From positions 1 through 23,802 of the forward strand of contig DATITC010000050.1 in NCBI GenBank assembly GCA_035468175.1: a stretch of 23,802 nucleotides of DNA, read 5' to 3'. The notes under the pieces were generated by a model. It was not told the origin of the DNA, did not search any database, and saw nothing but the letters and a program-made list of their open reading frames with translations. Made by a program: the position numbers and the translations under genes. Within the stretch, counting starts at the first letter, position 1. Every line of letters starts with the position of its first letter. Below are positions 1 to 6,555 of this stretch, one piece after another. This stretch comes from JAVEDQ01 sp035468175. GTDB lineage: Bacteria; Actinomycetota; Actinomycetes; Frankiales; Frankiaceae.

Positions 1-1395
1 ACCAAAGAGCAGGAGGACGCCGCGCGCGCCGCCGCGGACGAGGCGCAGCACGTGGTCGCCGACCTGTCGGCGGCAGTCGCGGTCCTCGATGCCGAGATCG
101 CCGGCTTGCAACAGTCGCTCGTCGACGCCGATACCTCGGACCAGTCGGCCGAGACGCTGCAGCGGCTGGCCGCAGAGGCAGGGACCACCGTCGCCGGGCT
201 CCGCTGCCGGTCCGAGGCCGCCGACGCGTTGCGCCGACAGCTCGACGAGGCCCAACAGGCCGAGCGGAACCTGAGCCAGACCCTCCGGGATGCCGAGCAG
301 ACCATCGAGGCCGAGACCCAGCGGGCGGCGGAGGCGCAGGGTCGCGTGGACGGGCTCGTCCACCGGCTGCGCACCGTGCTCGGCGATGCCCCGGACGTCC
401 GAACCGCGCGGGCCACGGAGCAGATCGCCATCGCCCGTCTGGACGGGCTTCTCGAGACGCTGGCCCGCGCCGAGACGTCAGAGCAGGAGCTCACGGCAGC
501 AGAGCGGTCCGTCGCCGAGGCCGTCGGTCGTGCCGGTTTCGGCAGTCCCGCCGAGGCGCAGGCGGCGCTGCTCGCACCGGCCGTCGTCGCCGATATCGAA
601 CGCCAGGTCGCCGACGCGGCGGCGGCGGAGGCGGCGGTGAGCGCGGCGCTCGCCGACCCCGAACTGCTGGTCGATCTGGACCGGCCCGCGCCTGTCGACG
701 TCCGGGCGGAGGCCTTCGCGCAGGCGCAGCGGGAGCTGCGCGAGCGCGTGGCCCTCGCCGCGCGGACCAGGGCTAGAGCCACCGAGCTGGGGCAGCTCGC
801 CCCGGAGTTCCAGCGACGGGTGACTGCGCTCGAGCCGCTGCGCGATCGGACGACCGAGGTCCGCCGACTCGCCGACCTCGCCGCCGGGCAGGGAGCGAAC
901 CGGTTGCGGATGACGCTGTCGTCCTACGTGCTGGCGGCCCGGCTCGAAGAGGTGGCGGCGGTGGCCAGCGAGCGCCTCCGCCGCATGACGCAGGGCCGGT
1001 ACACACTGGTGCACACCGACGCCGGCCGCGGGAACGGCCGCTCCGGGCTCGGCCTGCTCGCCCGGGACTCGTGGACCGGGCAGGACCGGGACACCGCCAC
1101 CCTGTCGGGCGGGGAGACCTTCCTGGCCAGCCTTGCGCTCGCCCTAGCCCTCGGCGACGTCGTCACCGCCGAGGCCGGCGGCGCCGACGTCGACGCGCTG
1201 TTCATCGACGAGGGCTTCGGCTCGCTCGACGAGGAGACCCTCGAGGAGGTGATGGACACCCTCGACTCATTGCGCGAGGGCGGCCGAATGGTCGGTCTGG
1301 TCAGCCACGTCGCGGAACTACGGATGCGCATCCCCGCCCAGGTCCACGTCCGGAAGGGCCGGAACGGCAGCTCGGTCAGCGTGCATCCCGCGTAG
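1..1395 (+). CDS. sbcC: SbcC-type nuclease-complex ATPase, C-terminal part (5' end outside the window)
   Basis: The frame is open from base 1, so the start lies upstream and only about 464 C-terminal residues are seen. The first ~300 residues are Ala/Glu/Arg/Gln-rich heptad sequence, fitting the returning arm of a long coiled coil. The last ~110 residues are the C-terminal ABC half of an SMC-like ATPase: signature motif LSGGE (about residue 368), Walker B and D-loop in LFIDEGFGSLD (about 401-411) and the H-loop in LVSHV (about 433). In the known family SbcC/Rad50 pairs with the SbcD/Mre11 nuclease to cut hairpins and protein-blocked DNA ends. Walker A and any zinc-hook CxxC lie outside the visible part. 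A partner sbcD is expected just upstream but cannot be seen. The gene converges on the TetR gene, with 43 bp between stop codons. Assignment to SbcC rather than another SMC-like ATPase rests on the C-terminal block. Confidence 0.9.
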   Translation, partial: TKEQEDAARAAADEAQHVVADLSAAVAVLDAEIAGLQQSLVDADTSDQSAETLQRLAAEAGTTVAGLRCRSEAADALRRQLDEAQQAERNLSQTLRDAEQTIEAETQRAAEAQGRVDGLVHRLRTVLGDAPDVRTARATEQIAIARLDGLLETLARAETSEQELTAAERSVAEAVGRAGFGSPAEAQAALLAPAVVADIERQVADAAAAEAAVSAALADPELLVDLDRPAPVDVRAEAFAQAQRELRERVALAARTRARATELGQLAPEFQRRVTALEPLRDRTTEVRRLADLAAGQGANRLRMTLSSYVLAARLEEVAAVASERLRRMTQGRYTLVHTDAGRGNGRSGLGLLARDSWTGQDRDTATLSGGETFLASLALALALGDVVTAEAGGADVDALFIDEGFGSLDEETLEEVMDTLDSLREGGRMVGLVSHVAELRMRIPAQVHVRKGRNGSSVSVHPA

Positions 1396-1438
1396 CGGCC
1401 TACGGCCTAACGGCGGCACCGAGGTCGGCAGGCGTCGG

Positions 1439-2257
1439 TCAGCCGGCCAGCTCCTCGTCCTCGTCCTCGTATTCGTCGTCGGCCAGACCCTTGTGCACGT
1501 CCTCGATGTCGGCGAGCGGGTCGATCTTGGGTTCGAGACCCGAGTCCGCGCGCTGGCGGCCCGCCTCCCGCATTTGGGTACTGAGCTCCTCGACGAGCGC
1601 GGTCAACTCCTGCCGGCGTTCCGGGCTGCTGCAAAGCAAAGGCAACGTCGCTATCCAGGAAGCCCGCACCCGATCGGGTAGATCATCCTGGCCGGCCGCA
1701 GTCGACTGCTGCAGCACCCCGGCCCACATGCCGACCAGGTGTTCGGCCAGGGCCGCCAGGCCCCGTGGGACGCCGGGCGGCACCTGCTCGGGGGCGGGCC
1801 AACCGGCACTCGCCAGCGCCGAGGTGTCAGGGAGTTCGTCCGCGGCCTCGGCCAACAGGCTCCGCGTCGCGTCGATCCACCAGGGGTAGCTCCGCCACAA
1901 CTCGCGACGGATCAGGGAGCGCTCGGTCATCAGACGCGAACCGGCGCGCATCACCAGATCACCCTGGAACAGGGTGCCGTGGCGGAACGTCAGCCTCAGC
2001 AGCCGCCGCAGCGGATCCGGCTCAGCCGCCTTCAGCTCGTCGACGATCGGTAACCAACGCTCCTGCTGCCTCTGCACGATGGCTTCGGCGAGGGCGTCCT
2101 TGGAGTCGAAGTGGAAGTAGAAGGCGCCACGCGTCAGACCCGTCGCGGCGACGAGCTGGGTAAGCGTGGCTCCCGCGAAACCCTGCTGGTCGAATACAGC
2201 AGCGGTGCGGTCGATGATCAGGCTGCGGGTGCGCTGACCACGTGGGGTCGAGGGCAT
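1439..2257 (-). CDS. TetR-family repressor, ScbR/gamma-butyrolactone-receptor-like
   Basis: A 272-aa transcriptional regulator. The N-terminus (about residues 9-60) is a TetR helix-turn-helix with motifs GFAGATLTQLVAATGLTRG and GAFYFHFDSKDALAEAI. The phrase A-F-Y-F-H-F-x-S-K is typical of the ScbR/ArpA butyrolactone-receptor branch. The rest is a helical ligand/dimer domain that I cannot assign to a ligand. At 272 aa it is longer than usual for that branch, because it ends in an acidic tail (DDEYEDEDEELAG). The ATG at 2257 was chosen because CTGGAG lies just upstream and the TetR homology starts right after it; the frame stays open to 2449 but that extension looks non-coding. A 24-bp palindrome 45 bp upstream suggests autorepression. 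The family is certain; butyrolactone sensing is inferred from sequence resemblance, and no butyrolactone synthase is visible here. Confidence 0.88.
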   Translation of the reverse strand: MPSTPRGQRTRSLIIDRTAAVFDQQGFAGATLTQLVAATGLTRGAFYFHFDSKDALAEAIVQRQQERWLPIVDELKAAEPDPLRRLLRLTFRHGTLFQGDLVMRAGSRLMTERSLIRRELWRSYPWWIDATRSLLAEAADELPDTSALASAGWPAPEQVPPGVPRGLAALAEHLVGMWAGVLQQSTAAGQDDLPDRVRASWIATLPLLCSSPERRQELTALVEELSTQMREAGRQRADSGLEPKIDPLADIEDVHKGLADDEYEDEDEELAG

Positions 2258-2805
2258 GGGTCTCCAGCACGACAGAAGGGGATGGGCCGACGGGGAGCGG
2301 ACGACCGGCATTCGAATACCGGTCGGGCCGCTGATGCCCCGCAGCGGTCGCGCACCCTGAAGCTCCACCGCACGACGCTGTCGCTGCGACCTCCCTCTCG
2401 GGACGGAGCGAGTTTGCGGACGATCACCTGGCGTGGCAGAGCGCCGCACGCCACGGCGGCGGAGGAGGGAGCGGCTGGGGCAGCCGTTCGGGCGCTCATC
2501 GTCCCCTTCTGGTCGTTTCGTTCAGCACGGTTCCGGATCACCGTCGTCCCCGCTGGTGGGCACTGTCGGCGTCCCGCGGCACCGGGTGAGGCGCGACATC
2601 GCACAATTCGAGCCCGATGTCCCGAGCGATCTGACGGAACAGACGTTATCGCTCGACCGGTGGATCATCGTCGAGAACCCGGGCAAATGTCCAGTTCGCC
2701 TGCCATGCGGAGCGTCTTGCCGTGATCGACCAATGATGCTCACAACGTCTGGATACGGTTCACGCGTTTCAACGCCGTCCCGGCACCCGCTCGACAGGAG
2801 CTTCG
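2258..2805. other. 548-bp divergent intergenic region without a convincing gene
   Basis: This gap separates the leftward TetR gene from the rightward SCO6745-family gene. Open frames on both strands are Arg/Ser/Pro-rich, lack family resemblance and have weaker third-position GC than the neighbours. Between 2538 and about 2760 on the minus strand one frame reads like coding sequence (RLFRQIARDIGLELCDVAPH) but holds an in-frame TAA at 2648-2646 and no clear start, so at most it is a decayed remnant. The supported contents are the palindrome at 2302-2325, the TetR ribosome binding site, and AGGAG at 2796-2800 for the rightward gene. I see no clear -35/-10 pair. Confidence 0.6.
2302..2325. promoter_or_regulatory. 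24-bp near-perfect palindrome, candidate TetR operator
   Basis: Arms CGACCGG and CCGGTCG flank a self-complementary core ATTCGAAT, with one mismatched position pair (2309/2318). It ends 44 bp before the TetR ATG. Length, symmetry and position fit the autoregulatory operators of TetR/ScbR-type repressors. Binding is inferred, not shown. The same site could also control the rightward gene at 2806, about 480 bp away. Confidence 0.6.
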
Positions 2806-3639
2806 ATGCGACAGCTATGGCAGGGCTTCGAGGCTCTCCACGACGTCGTGTATTTCACCCCGGCGGCGCAGGTGGCTTACGCCGAGCTCGGTTGCCGCGG
2901 CTGGTGGATGGGGTACTTCGCCTCCCGCGCCGCCGCGGTCGGTCCGGTCGGTCCTGAGGTCGTGACCGCGCTGTTCTTCAACTTCGCTCCCCGCGTGGTC
3001 GAACGGGCCCTGCCGGATGCCTGGCGGCTGGCGGACCGGAATGCGGTCCTCGAGGCCCGCCGCCGGATCGCCGGCGCCGCCCTGCGCGAGCTGCTCGAGG
3101 TCGACGCCGCCGAACTCGCCCACGTCCTCGACGCCACCGCCCGAATGGTGACGGCGGCGCCGCGATCCGGGCGGGCGCTGTTCGCCGCGACGGCGGCCCT
3201 GCCGCGACCAGCGGATCCCATCGACGCGCTGTGGCACGACGTGACCGCTCTGCGCGAGTTCCGCGGCGACGGTCACGTCGCCGCGCTCGTGACCGCCGGC
3301 TTGTCGGGCTGCGCCGCGAACCGGCTGATGTTCGCCCTCGGGCTGGTGCCGCCGAACCAGCGCGAACGCCGCGGCTGGACCGAGCAGGAGTGGGAGCAGG
3401 CGCTCGGTGATCTGCTCGAGCGCGGGTGGCTGCACGCGGACGGAACCCCGACCCGGGAGGGACGGGCGGCGCGCGAGGAGATCGAAGACCGTACGGACCG
3501 GCTCTGCGAGGTCGCGACCGCGGCGGTCGGCTTCGACGACCTGCAGGCCGTGACCCGTACTGTCGTCCGCCTCGCCCAGCAAGTGAGCCGCTCCGGACTC
3601 ATCCCGTACCCGAACCCGACTGGCGTGCCGGCCGCCTGA
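2806..3639 (+). CDS. SCO6745-family protein (winged-helix-like C-terminus)
   Basis: A 277-aa soluble protein matching the actinobacterial SCO6745 family (sometimes labelled SalK). The N-terminal half carries the family pattern F-T-P-A-A-Q-V-A-Y-A-E-L-G followed by RGWWMGYFASRAAAVGPVG and a T-A-L-F-F-N-F stretch (about residues 18-65). The C-terminal half (about 165-250) reads like a MarR-type winged helix: a W-T-E-x-E-W segment, an L-L-E-R-G-W-L turn and a T-x-E-G-R-A-A-R-E-E-I-E wing/helix. The molecular function of the family is unsettled, so a regulatory role is only suggested. ATG at 2806 follows AGGAG with 5 nt spacing. It is divergent from the TetR gene and convergent with the CNNM pair (33 bp between stops). 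Confidence 0.8.
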   Translation: MRQLWQGFEALHDVVYFTPAAQVAYAELGCRGWWMGYFASRAAAVGPVGPEVVTALFFNFAPRVVERALPDAWRLADRNAVLEARRRIAGAALRELLEVDAAELAHVLDATARMVTAAPRSGRALFAATAALPRPADPIDALWHDVTALREFRGDGHVAALVTAGLSGCAANRLMFALGLVPPNQRERRGWTEQEWEQALGDLLERGWLHADGTPTREGRAAREEIEDRTDRLCEVATAAVGFDDLQAVTRTVVRLAQQVSRSGLIPYPNPTGVPAA

Positions 3640-3672
3640 CCGGCCACCGGATCAGAGTCCGGCACGCCCCGG

Positions 3673-5031
3673 TTACCCTCGGTCGGCTTCCTGGGCCGTA
3701 GCCGCCGAGGGAGGCAGGCTCGCCCCGTTCGCGGATGGGTCGGCGGTATGCGCCGCCTCGTTCTGCGGGGAGTACTCGTGTCCCGGCTGCGGGTCAAGCT
3801 CCGCGTCGAAGTGCGAGGCGTCCTCCACCTCACCGACGAACGCTTCGACGACGTCCTCGAGCGCGATCACACCGACCGTTCGGTTGTTCTCCCATACCTG
3901 GCCGAGGTGGCTGCCGATCCGTTGCAGCTCGGTCAGCACGTCCGACAGCGGCTGCTGCGGAGCGAGCGACGGCATCGTCCGGAGCCGCTGCAGCGGTAGG
4001 GGCTGACGGCGGGCTGCGGCGCTGAGGCCGAGGACGTCTTTCGCGTGGACGAAGCCGAGCAGCTCGCGCCCGTCGGCCGCGTCGTTCGACGCCACGCCAC
4101 CCGCACCGGCCCGGAGCCGCGCCCGACCGGGCAGCGCGCGCGCCGGGTTGAGCCTCGAGCGCGGGCGACTCGCCGGGGGTCGCGCGGGGATGGCGGCCGT
4201 CCGCGCGGGGATGGCGGCCGTCCGCGCCGGGGTGGCCGCCGGTCGCGCCGGCTCGTCGGCCGCCACGCCCTCCGACGAGACCGGGAAGCGGGAGTAGCCG
4301 GTCTCGGCGACCAGGTCCTCGAGCTGGTCCGCGGTGATCGACGGGGAAACCGTCACGAGCCGGTCGACCGGGATCATGATGTCGCGGGCGCTCAGGTTCT
4401 CCAGCGCCAGCGCCCCGGTCAGGCGTTCATGCTTGTTCGGGTCGAGCAACCCCTCGGACCGGGACTCGGCGATGATCTCGGCGAGTTCCTCGTGGGTGTG
4501 GGCCGCTTCGAGTTCGTCCTTGGGCTCGACGTTCAGGGCGTGCAACCCGGCGTACGCGAGCCCGTTGAGCAGCCTGATCAGCGGCCTGGTCACCCGGACG
4601 AAGGCGGCCAGCGCCGGGACCAGCACCAGCGCGAGCCGTTCCGGCGATGACAGGCTGAGGTTCTTCGGCACCATCTCGCCCAGCACCATGTGGAGGAAGA
4701 CGACCAGCGCCAACGCCACCGCGAATGCAATGGGGTGCAGCAGCGCCTCGGGCACGTGCGCCACGTCCAGCCCGCCCTCGATCACATGAGCGACGGCCGG
4801 CTCGGCCACGGCGCCGAGGCCCAACGAGCACAACGTGATCCCGAGCTGGGCGCCGGCCAGCAGCATCGACAGCGACCGCAGGTCGTTCAGGACCCGTCGG
4901 GCCCTGGCACTCGTCTCGGTCAGAGGCTCGAGCATGGCGCGACGAACGCTGATGGCGGAGAACTCGGCCGCGACGAACAACGCGTTGCCGAGCAGCAGCA
5001 CCACCGCGACCGCGAGCTGGATGCCGGTCAC
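3673..5031 (-). CDS. CNNM/CorB-type membrane protein with CBS pair, C-terminal domain missing
   Basis: A 452-aa paralogue of the gene just upstream. An N-terminal DUF21/CNNM transmembrane domain (about 1-190) contains SMLLAGAQLGITLCSLGLGA and M-V-L-G-E-M-V-P-K-N, followed by a CBS pair (about 215-405) with DIMIP, TGYSRFP, GFVHAKDVL and GVIALEDVVEAFVGEVED. CNNM/CorB proteins are membrane transporters or regulators linked to Mg2+. Two oddities: the first CBS domain is split by an about 65-residue Ala/Pro/Arg-rich insertion built on 21-bp repeats (residues about 254-318), and the usual CorC_HlyC domain after the CBS pair is replaced by a polar, probably disordered tail. The GTG start at 5031 overlaps the TGA of the upstream gene (GTGA), so translation is probably coupled. 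Substrate is not deducible. Confidence 0.88.
   Translation of the reverse strand: MTGIQLAVAVVLLLGNALFVAAEFSAISVRRAMLEPLTETSARARRVLNDLRSLSMLLAGAQLGITLCSLGLGAVAEPAVAHVIEGGLDVAHVPEALLHPIAFAVALALVVFLHMVLGEMVPKNLSLSSPERLALVLVPALAAFVRVTRPLIRLLNGLAYAGLHALNVEPKDELEAAHTHEELAEIIAESRSEGLLDPNKHERLTGALALENLSARDIMIPVDRLVTVSPSITADQLEDLVAETGYSRFPVSSEGVAADEPARPAATPARTAAIPARTAAIPARPPASRPRSRLNPARALPGRARLRAGAGGVASNDAADGRELLGFVHAKDVLGLSAAARRQPLPLQRLRTMPSLAPQQPLSDVLTELQRIGSHLGQVWENNRTVGVIALEDVVEAFVGEVEDASHFDAELDPQPGHEYSPQNEAAHTADPSANGASLPPSAATAQEADRG
4181..4243. repeat. Three 21-bp tandem repeats inside the CBS domain of a CNNM gene
   Basis: Two identical 21-bp units (4181-4201 and 4202-4222) and one diverged unit (4223-4243) sit in frame. 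On the minus strand they encode copies of a T-A-A-I-P-A-R heptad, with the flanking sequence continuing the Pro/Ala/Arg composition. Being a multiple of 3, copy-number change would not break the frame. Confidence 0.9.
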
Positions 5032-6368
5032 GCCGAATCCGCCTGACCGCTGCCCGGCGGGCCGAGCTGCACGTAGGCGACCCGCCGGCCGTCGAGTTCC
5101 AGGACGGTGAGCACCCGGTCCTCCACCACCACGGTGTCGCCGGTCTGCGGCAACCGGCCGAGCCGGTCCATCACCAGACCGCCCACGGTCGCGTAAGGAC
5201 CTTCCGGAGCCTGGAACCCGGCGCTGTCGGACAGTTCGTCGATGCGCAGAAGCCCGGACAGCACCCGGCCCTCGGTGGGGTCGGGGGCGACGGCCGGGAC
5301 GTCCGGGGTGTCGTACTCGTCCTGCACTTCACCGAGGAGTTCTTCGACCAGGTCCTCGAGCGTCACCACGCCGGCGGTACCGCCGTACTCGTCGACGACG
5401 ACCGCCATCTGGAGGCCGGGCCGGCGCAGCGTGGCGAGCAGCGGGTCCAGCGGCAGGCTGTCCGGAACGGAGGCGATGCGGCGGGTAATCGAGCCGACGC
5501 TCGCCCGCGCCCGGCGATCCCGGGGTACGGCGAACGCGTGCTTCACGTGGACGACCCCGCGGACGTCGTCGAGGTCACCGGAAGCCGTGGGGTCGTCCCG
5601 GTTGCCGGCCACGACCGGGAAGCGGGAGTGCCCGCTGGTCCGGGCCACATCGAGCATCTCCGCGACGTTCGCCCCGGAGGCGAGTGCGCCGACCTGGGTG
5701 CGGGGAGTCATGACGTCGCCGGCGGTCTTGTCGCCGAAGGTGATCGAGCGGGACAGCAACGCCGCGGTCCGGTTCGGCAGGCTGCCCGAATCGGCCGAAC
5801 TGCGGACCAGGCTGTCGAGTTCCGCGGCCGTTCGAGCCGATCGGAGCTCCTCCTGCGGTTCGACACCCAGCCGGCGGACCACCGCGTTCGCGGTCGTGTT
5901 GCACGCCGCGATCAGTGGCCGGAACAGCGTGGAGAACACCTGCATCGGCCCAGCGACCACCCGGGAGACCGGGAGCGGCCTCGCGATCGCCCAGTTCTTC
6001 GGGATCAGCTCGCCGAGGATCATCTGCAGGACCGTCGCGACCAGCAACGCGAGGATGACGGCGAGGACGCCGTCGACCGCGTCCGGCAGGAAGCTGAACA
6101 CCGGGCGCAGCAGCCGCGCGAACGAGGGCTCGGCCAGGAACCCGACCACCAGCGTGGTCATGGTGATCCCTAGCTGCGCACCGGAGAGCTGGAAGGACAG
6201 TGACCGTACGGCGACGAGTGCCCGGGCCGCCCGGCGGTCACCGCCGCGGGCGGCGGCCTCGAGTCGGGGACGGTCCGCGGCCACGAAGCTGAACTCGGCC
6301 GCGACGAACAGCGCGGTCCCGAGCGTGAGTACCAGGACCGCGAGAACGCCGACCAGGGCGAGGATCAC
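5028..6368 (-). CDS. CNNM/CorB-type membrane protein with CBS pair and CorC_HlyC domain
   Basis: A 446-aa protein of complete family architecture. It has an N-terminal DUF21/CNNM membrane domain (about 1-190; QLSGAQLGITMTTLVVGFLA and ILGELIPKNWAIA), then a CBS pair (about 210-345; DVMTPRTQV, SGHSRFPVV, VVDEYGGTAGVVTLEDLVEE) and a C-terminal CorC_HlyC domain (about 365-435; PYATVGGLVMDRLGRLPQTG). Family members are annotated hemolysin-like but are better understood as Mg2+-linked transporters; I do not infer hemolysis. The start is GTG at 6368 with only a weak purine stretch upstream. It is the first gene of a two-gene unit with the coupled paralogue. A 187-bp gap separates it from the phytochrome stop and carries a promoter-like element (6463-6488), suggesting independent transcription. 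Confidence 0.92.
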   Translation of the reverse strand: MILALVGVLAVLVLTLGTALFVAAEFSFVAADRPRLEAAARGGDRRAARALVAVRSLSFQLSGAQLGITMTTLVVGFLAEPSFARLLRPVFSFLPDAVDGVLAVILALLVATVLQMILGELIPKNWAIARPLPVSRVVAGPMQVFSTLFRPLIAACNTTANAVVRRLGVEPQEELRSARTAAELDSLVRSSADSGSLPNRTAALLSRSITFGDKTAGDVMTPRTQVGALASGANVAEMLDVARTSGHSRFPVVAGNRDDPTASGDLDDVRGVVHVKHAFAVPRDRRARASVGSITRRIASVPDSLPLDPLLATLRRPGLQMAVVVDEYGGTAGVVTLEDLVEELLGEVQDEYDTPDVPAVAPDPTEGRVLSGLLRIDELSDSAGFQAPEGPYATVGGLVMDRLGRLPQTGDTVVVEDRVLTVLELDGRRVAYVQLGPPGSGQADSA

Positions 6369-6462
6369 GGCTCTACGTTCTCAGAAGCGGCGGCGACGAG
6401 GGGCTGATGGGGGCGACGGGCGGCGACGACGAATCCTTCTGGCTGATCGGGGCACGCGACTG

Positions 6463-6488
6463 TTCCCCCTGGGGAAGCCGATATACCC
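6463..6488 (-). promoter_or_regulatory. Candidate stress-sigma -10 element next to a TTCCCC/GGGGAA palindrome
   Basis: Read on the minus strand, GGGTAT (6488-6483) resembles the -10 of actinobacterial SigB/SigF-type promoters, about 115 nt before the CNNM start. A GGTG at the right spacing (14 nt) is only a weak match to the GTTT -35. Just downstream, 6463-6476 is a perfect inverted repeat of 6 bp arms (TTCCCC, GGGGAA) around a 2-nt centre, placed where an operator would sit. Both are pattern matches only. Confidence 0.35.
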
Positions 6489-6555
6489 GTCCAACATCGG
6501 TCCACCGCGCGACGATCCGCAGGCAGCTGGATGATCGTCCCACGAGCCTCGTCGC

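Noticed and set aside
2258..2449. N-terminal extension of the TetR frame up to 2449.
   Set aside because: Arg/Pro/Ser-rich, crosses the palindrome, and a good ribosome binding site precedes the ATG at 2257 where TetR homology starts.
2218..2499. Minus-strand frame starting ATG at 2499 with AAGGGG upstream (about 93 aa).
   Set aside because: It overlaps the TetR start, runs through the candidate operator, is Ala/Pro/Arg/Ser-rich and has no recognisable family.
2538..2760. Minus-strand frame reading like a protein fragment, with one in-frame TAA at 2648-2646.
   Set aside because: No start codon, no recognisable domain and only mildly coding-like base use; a decayed gene is possible but not supported.
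3673..6368. Hemolysin function for the CNNM pair.
   Set aside because: The label comes from old family naming; the domains indicate Mg2+-linked membrane proteins and nothing suggests a toxin.
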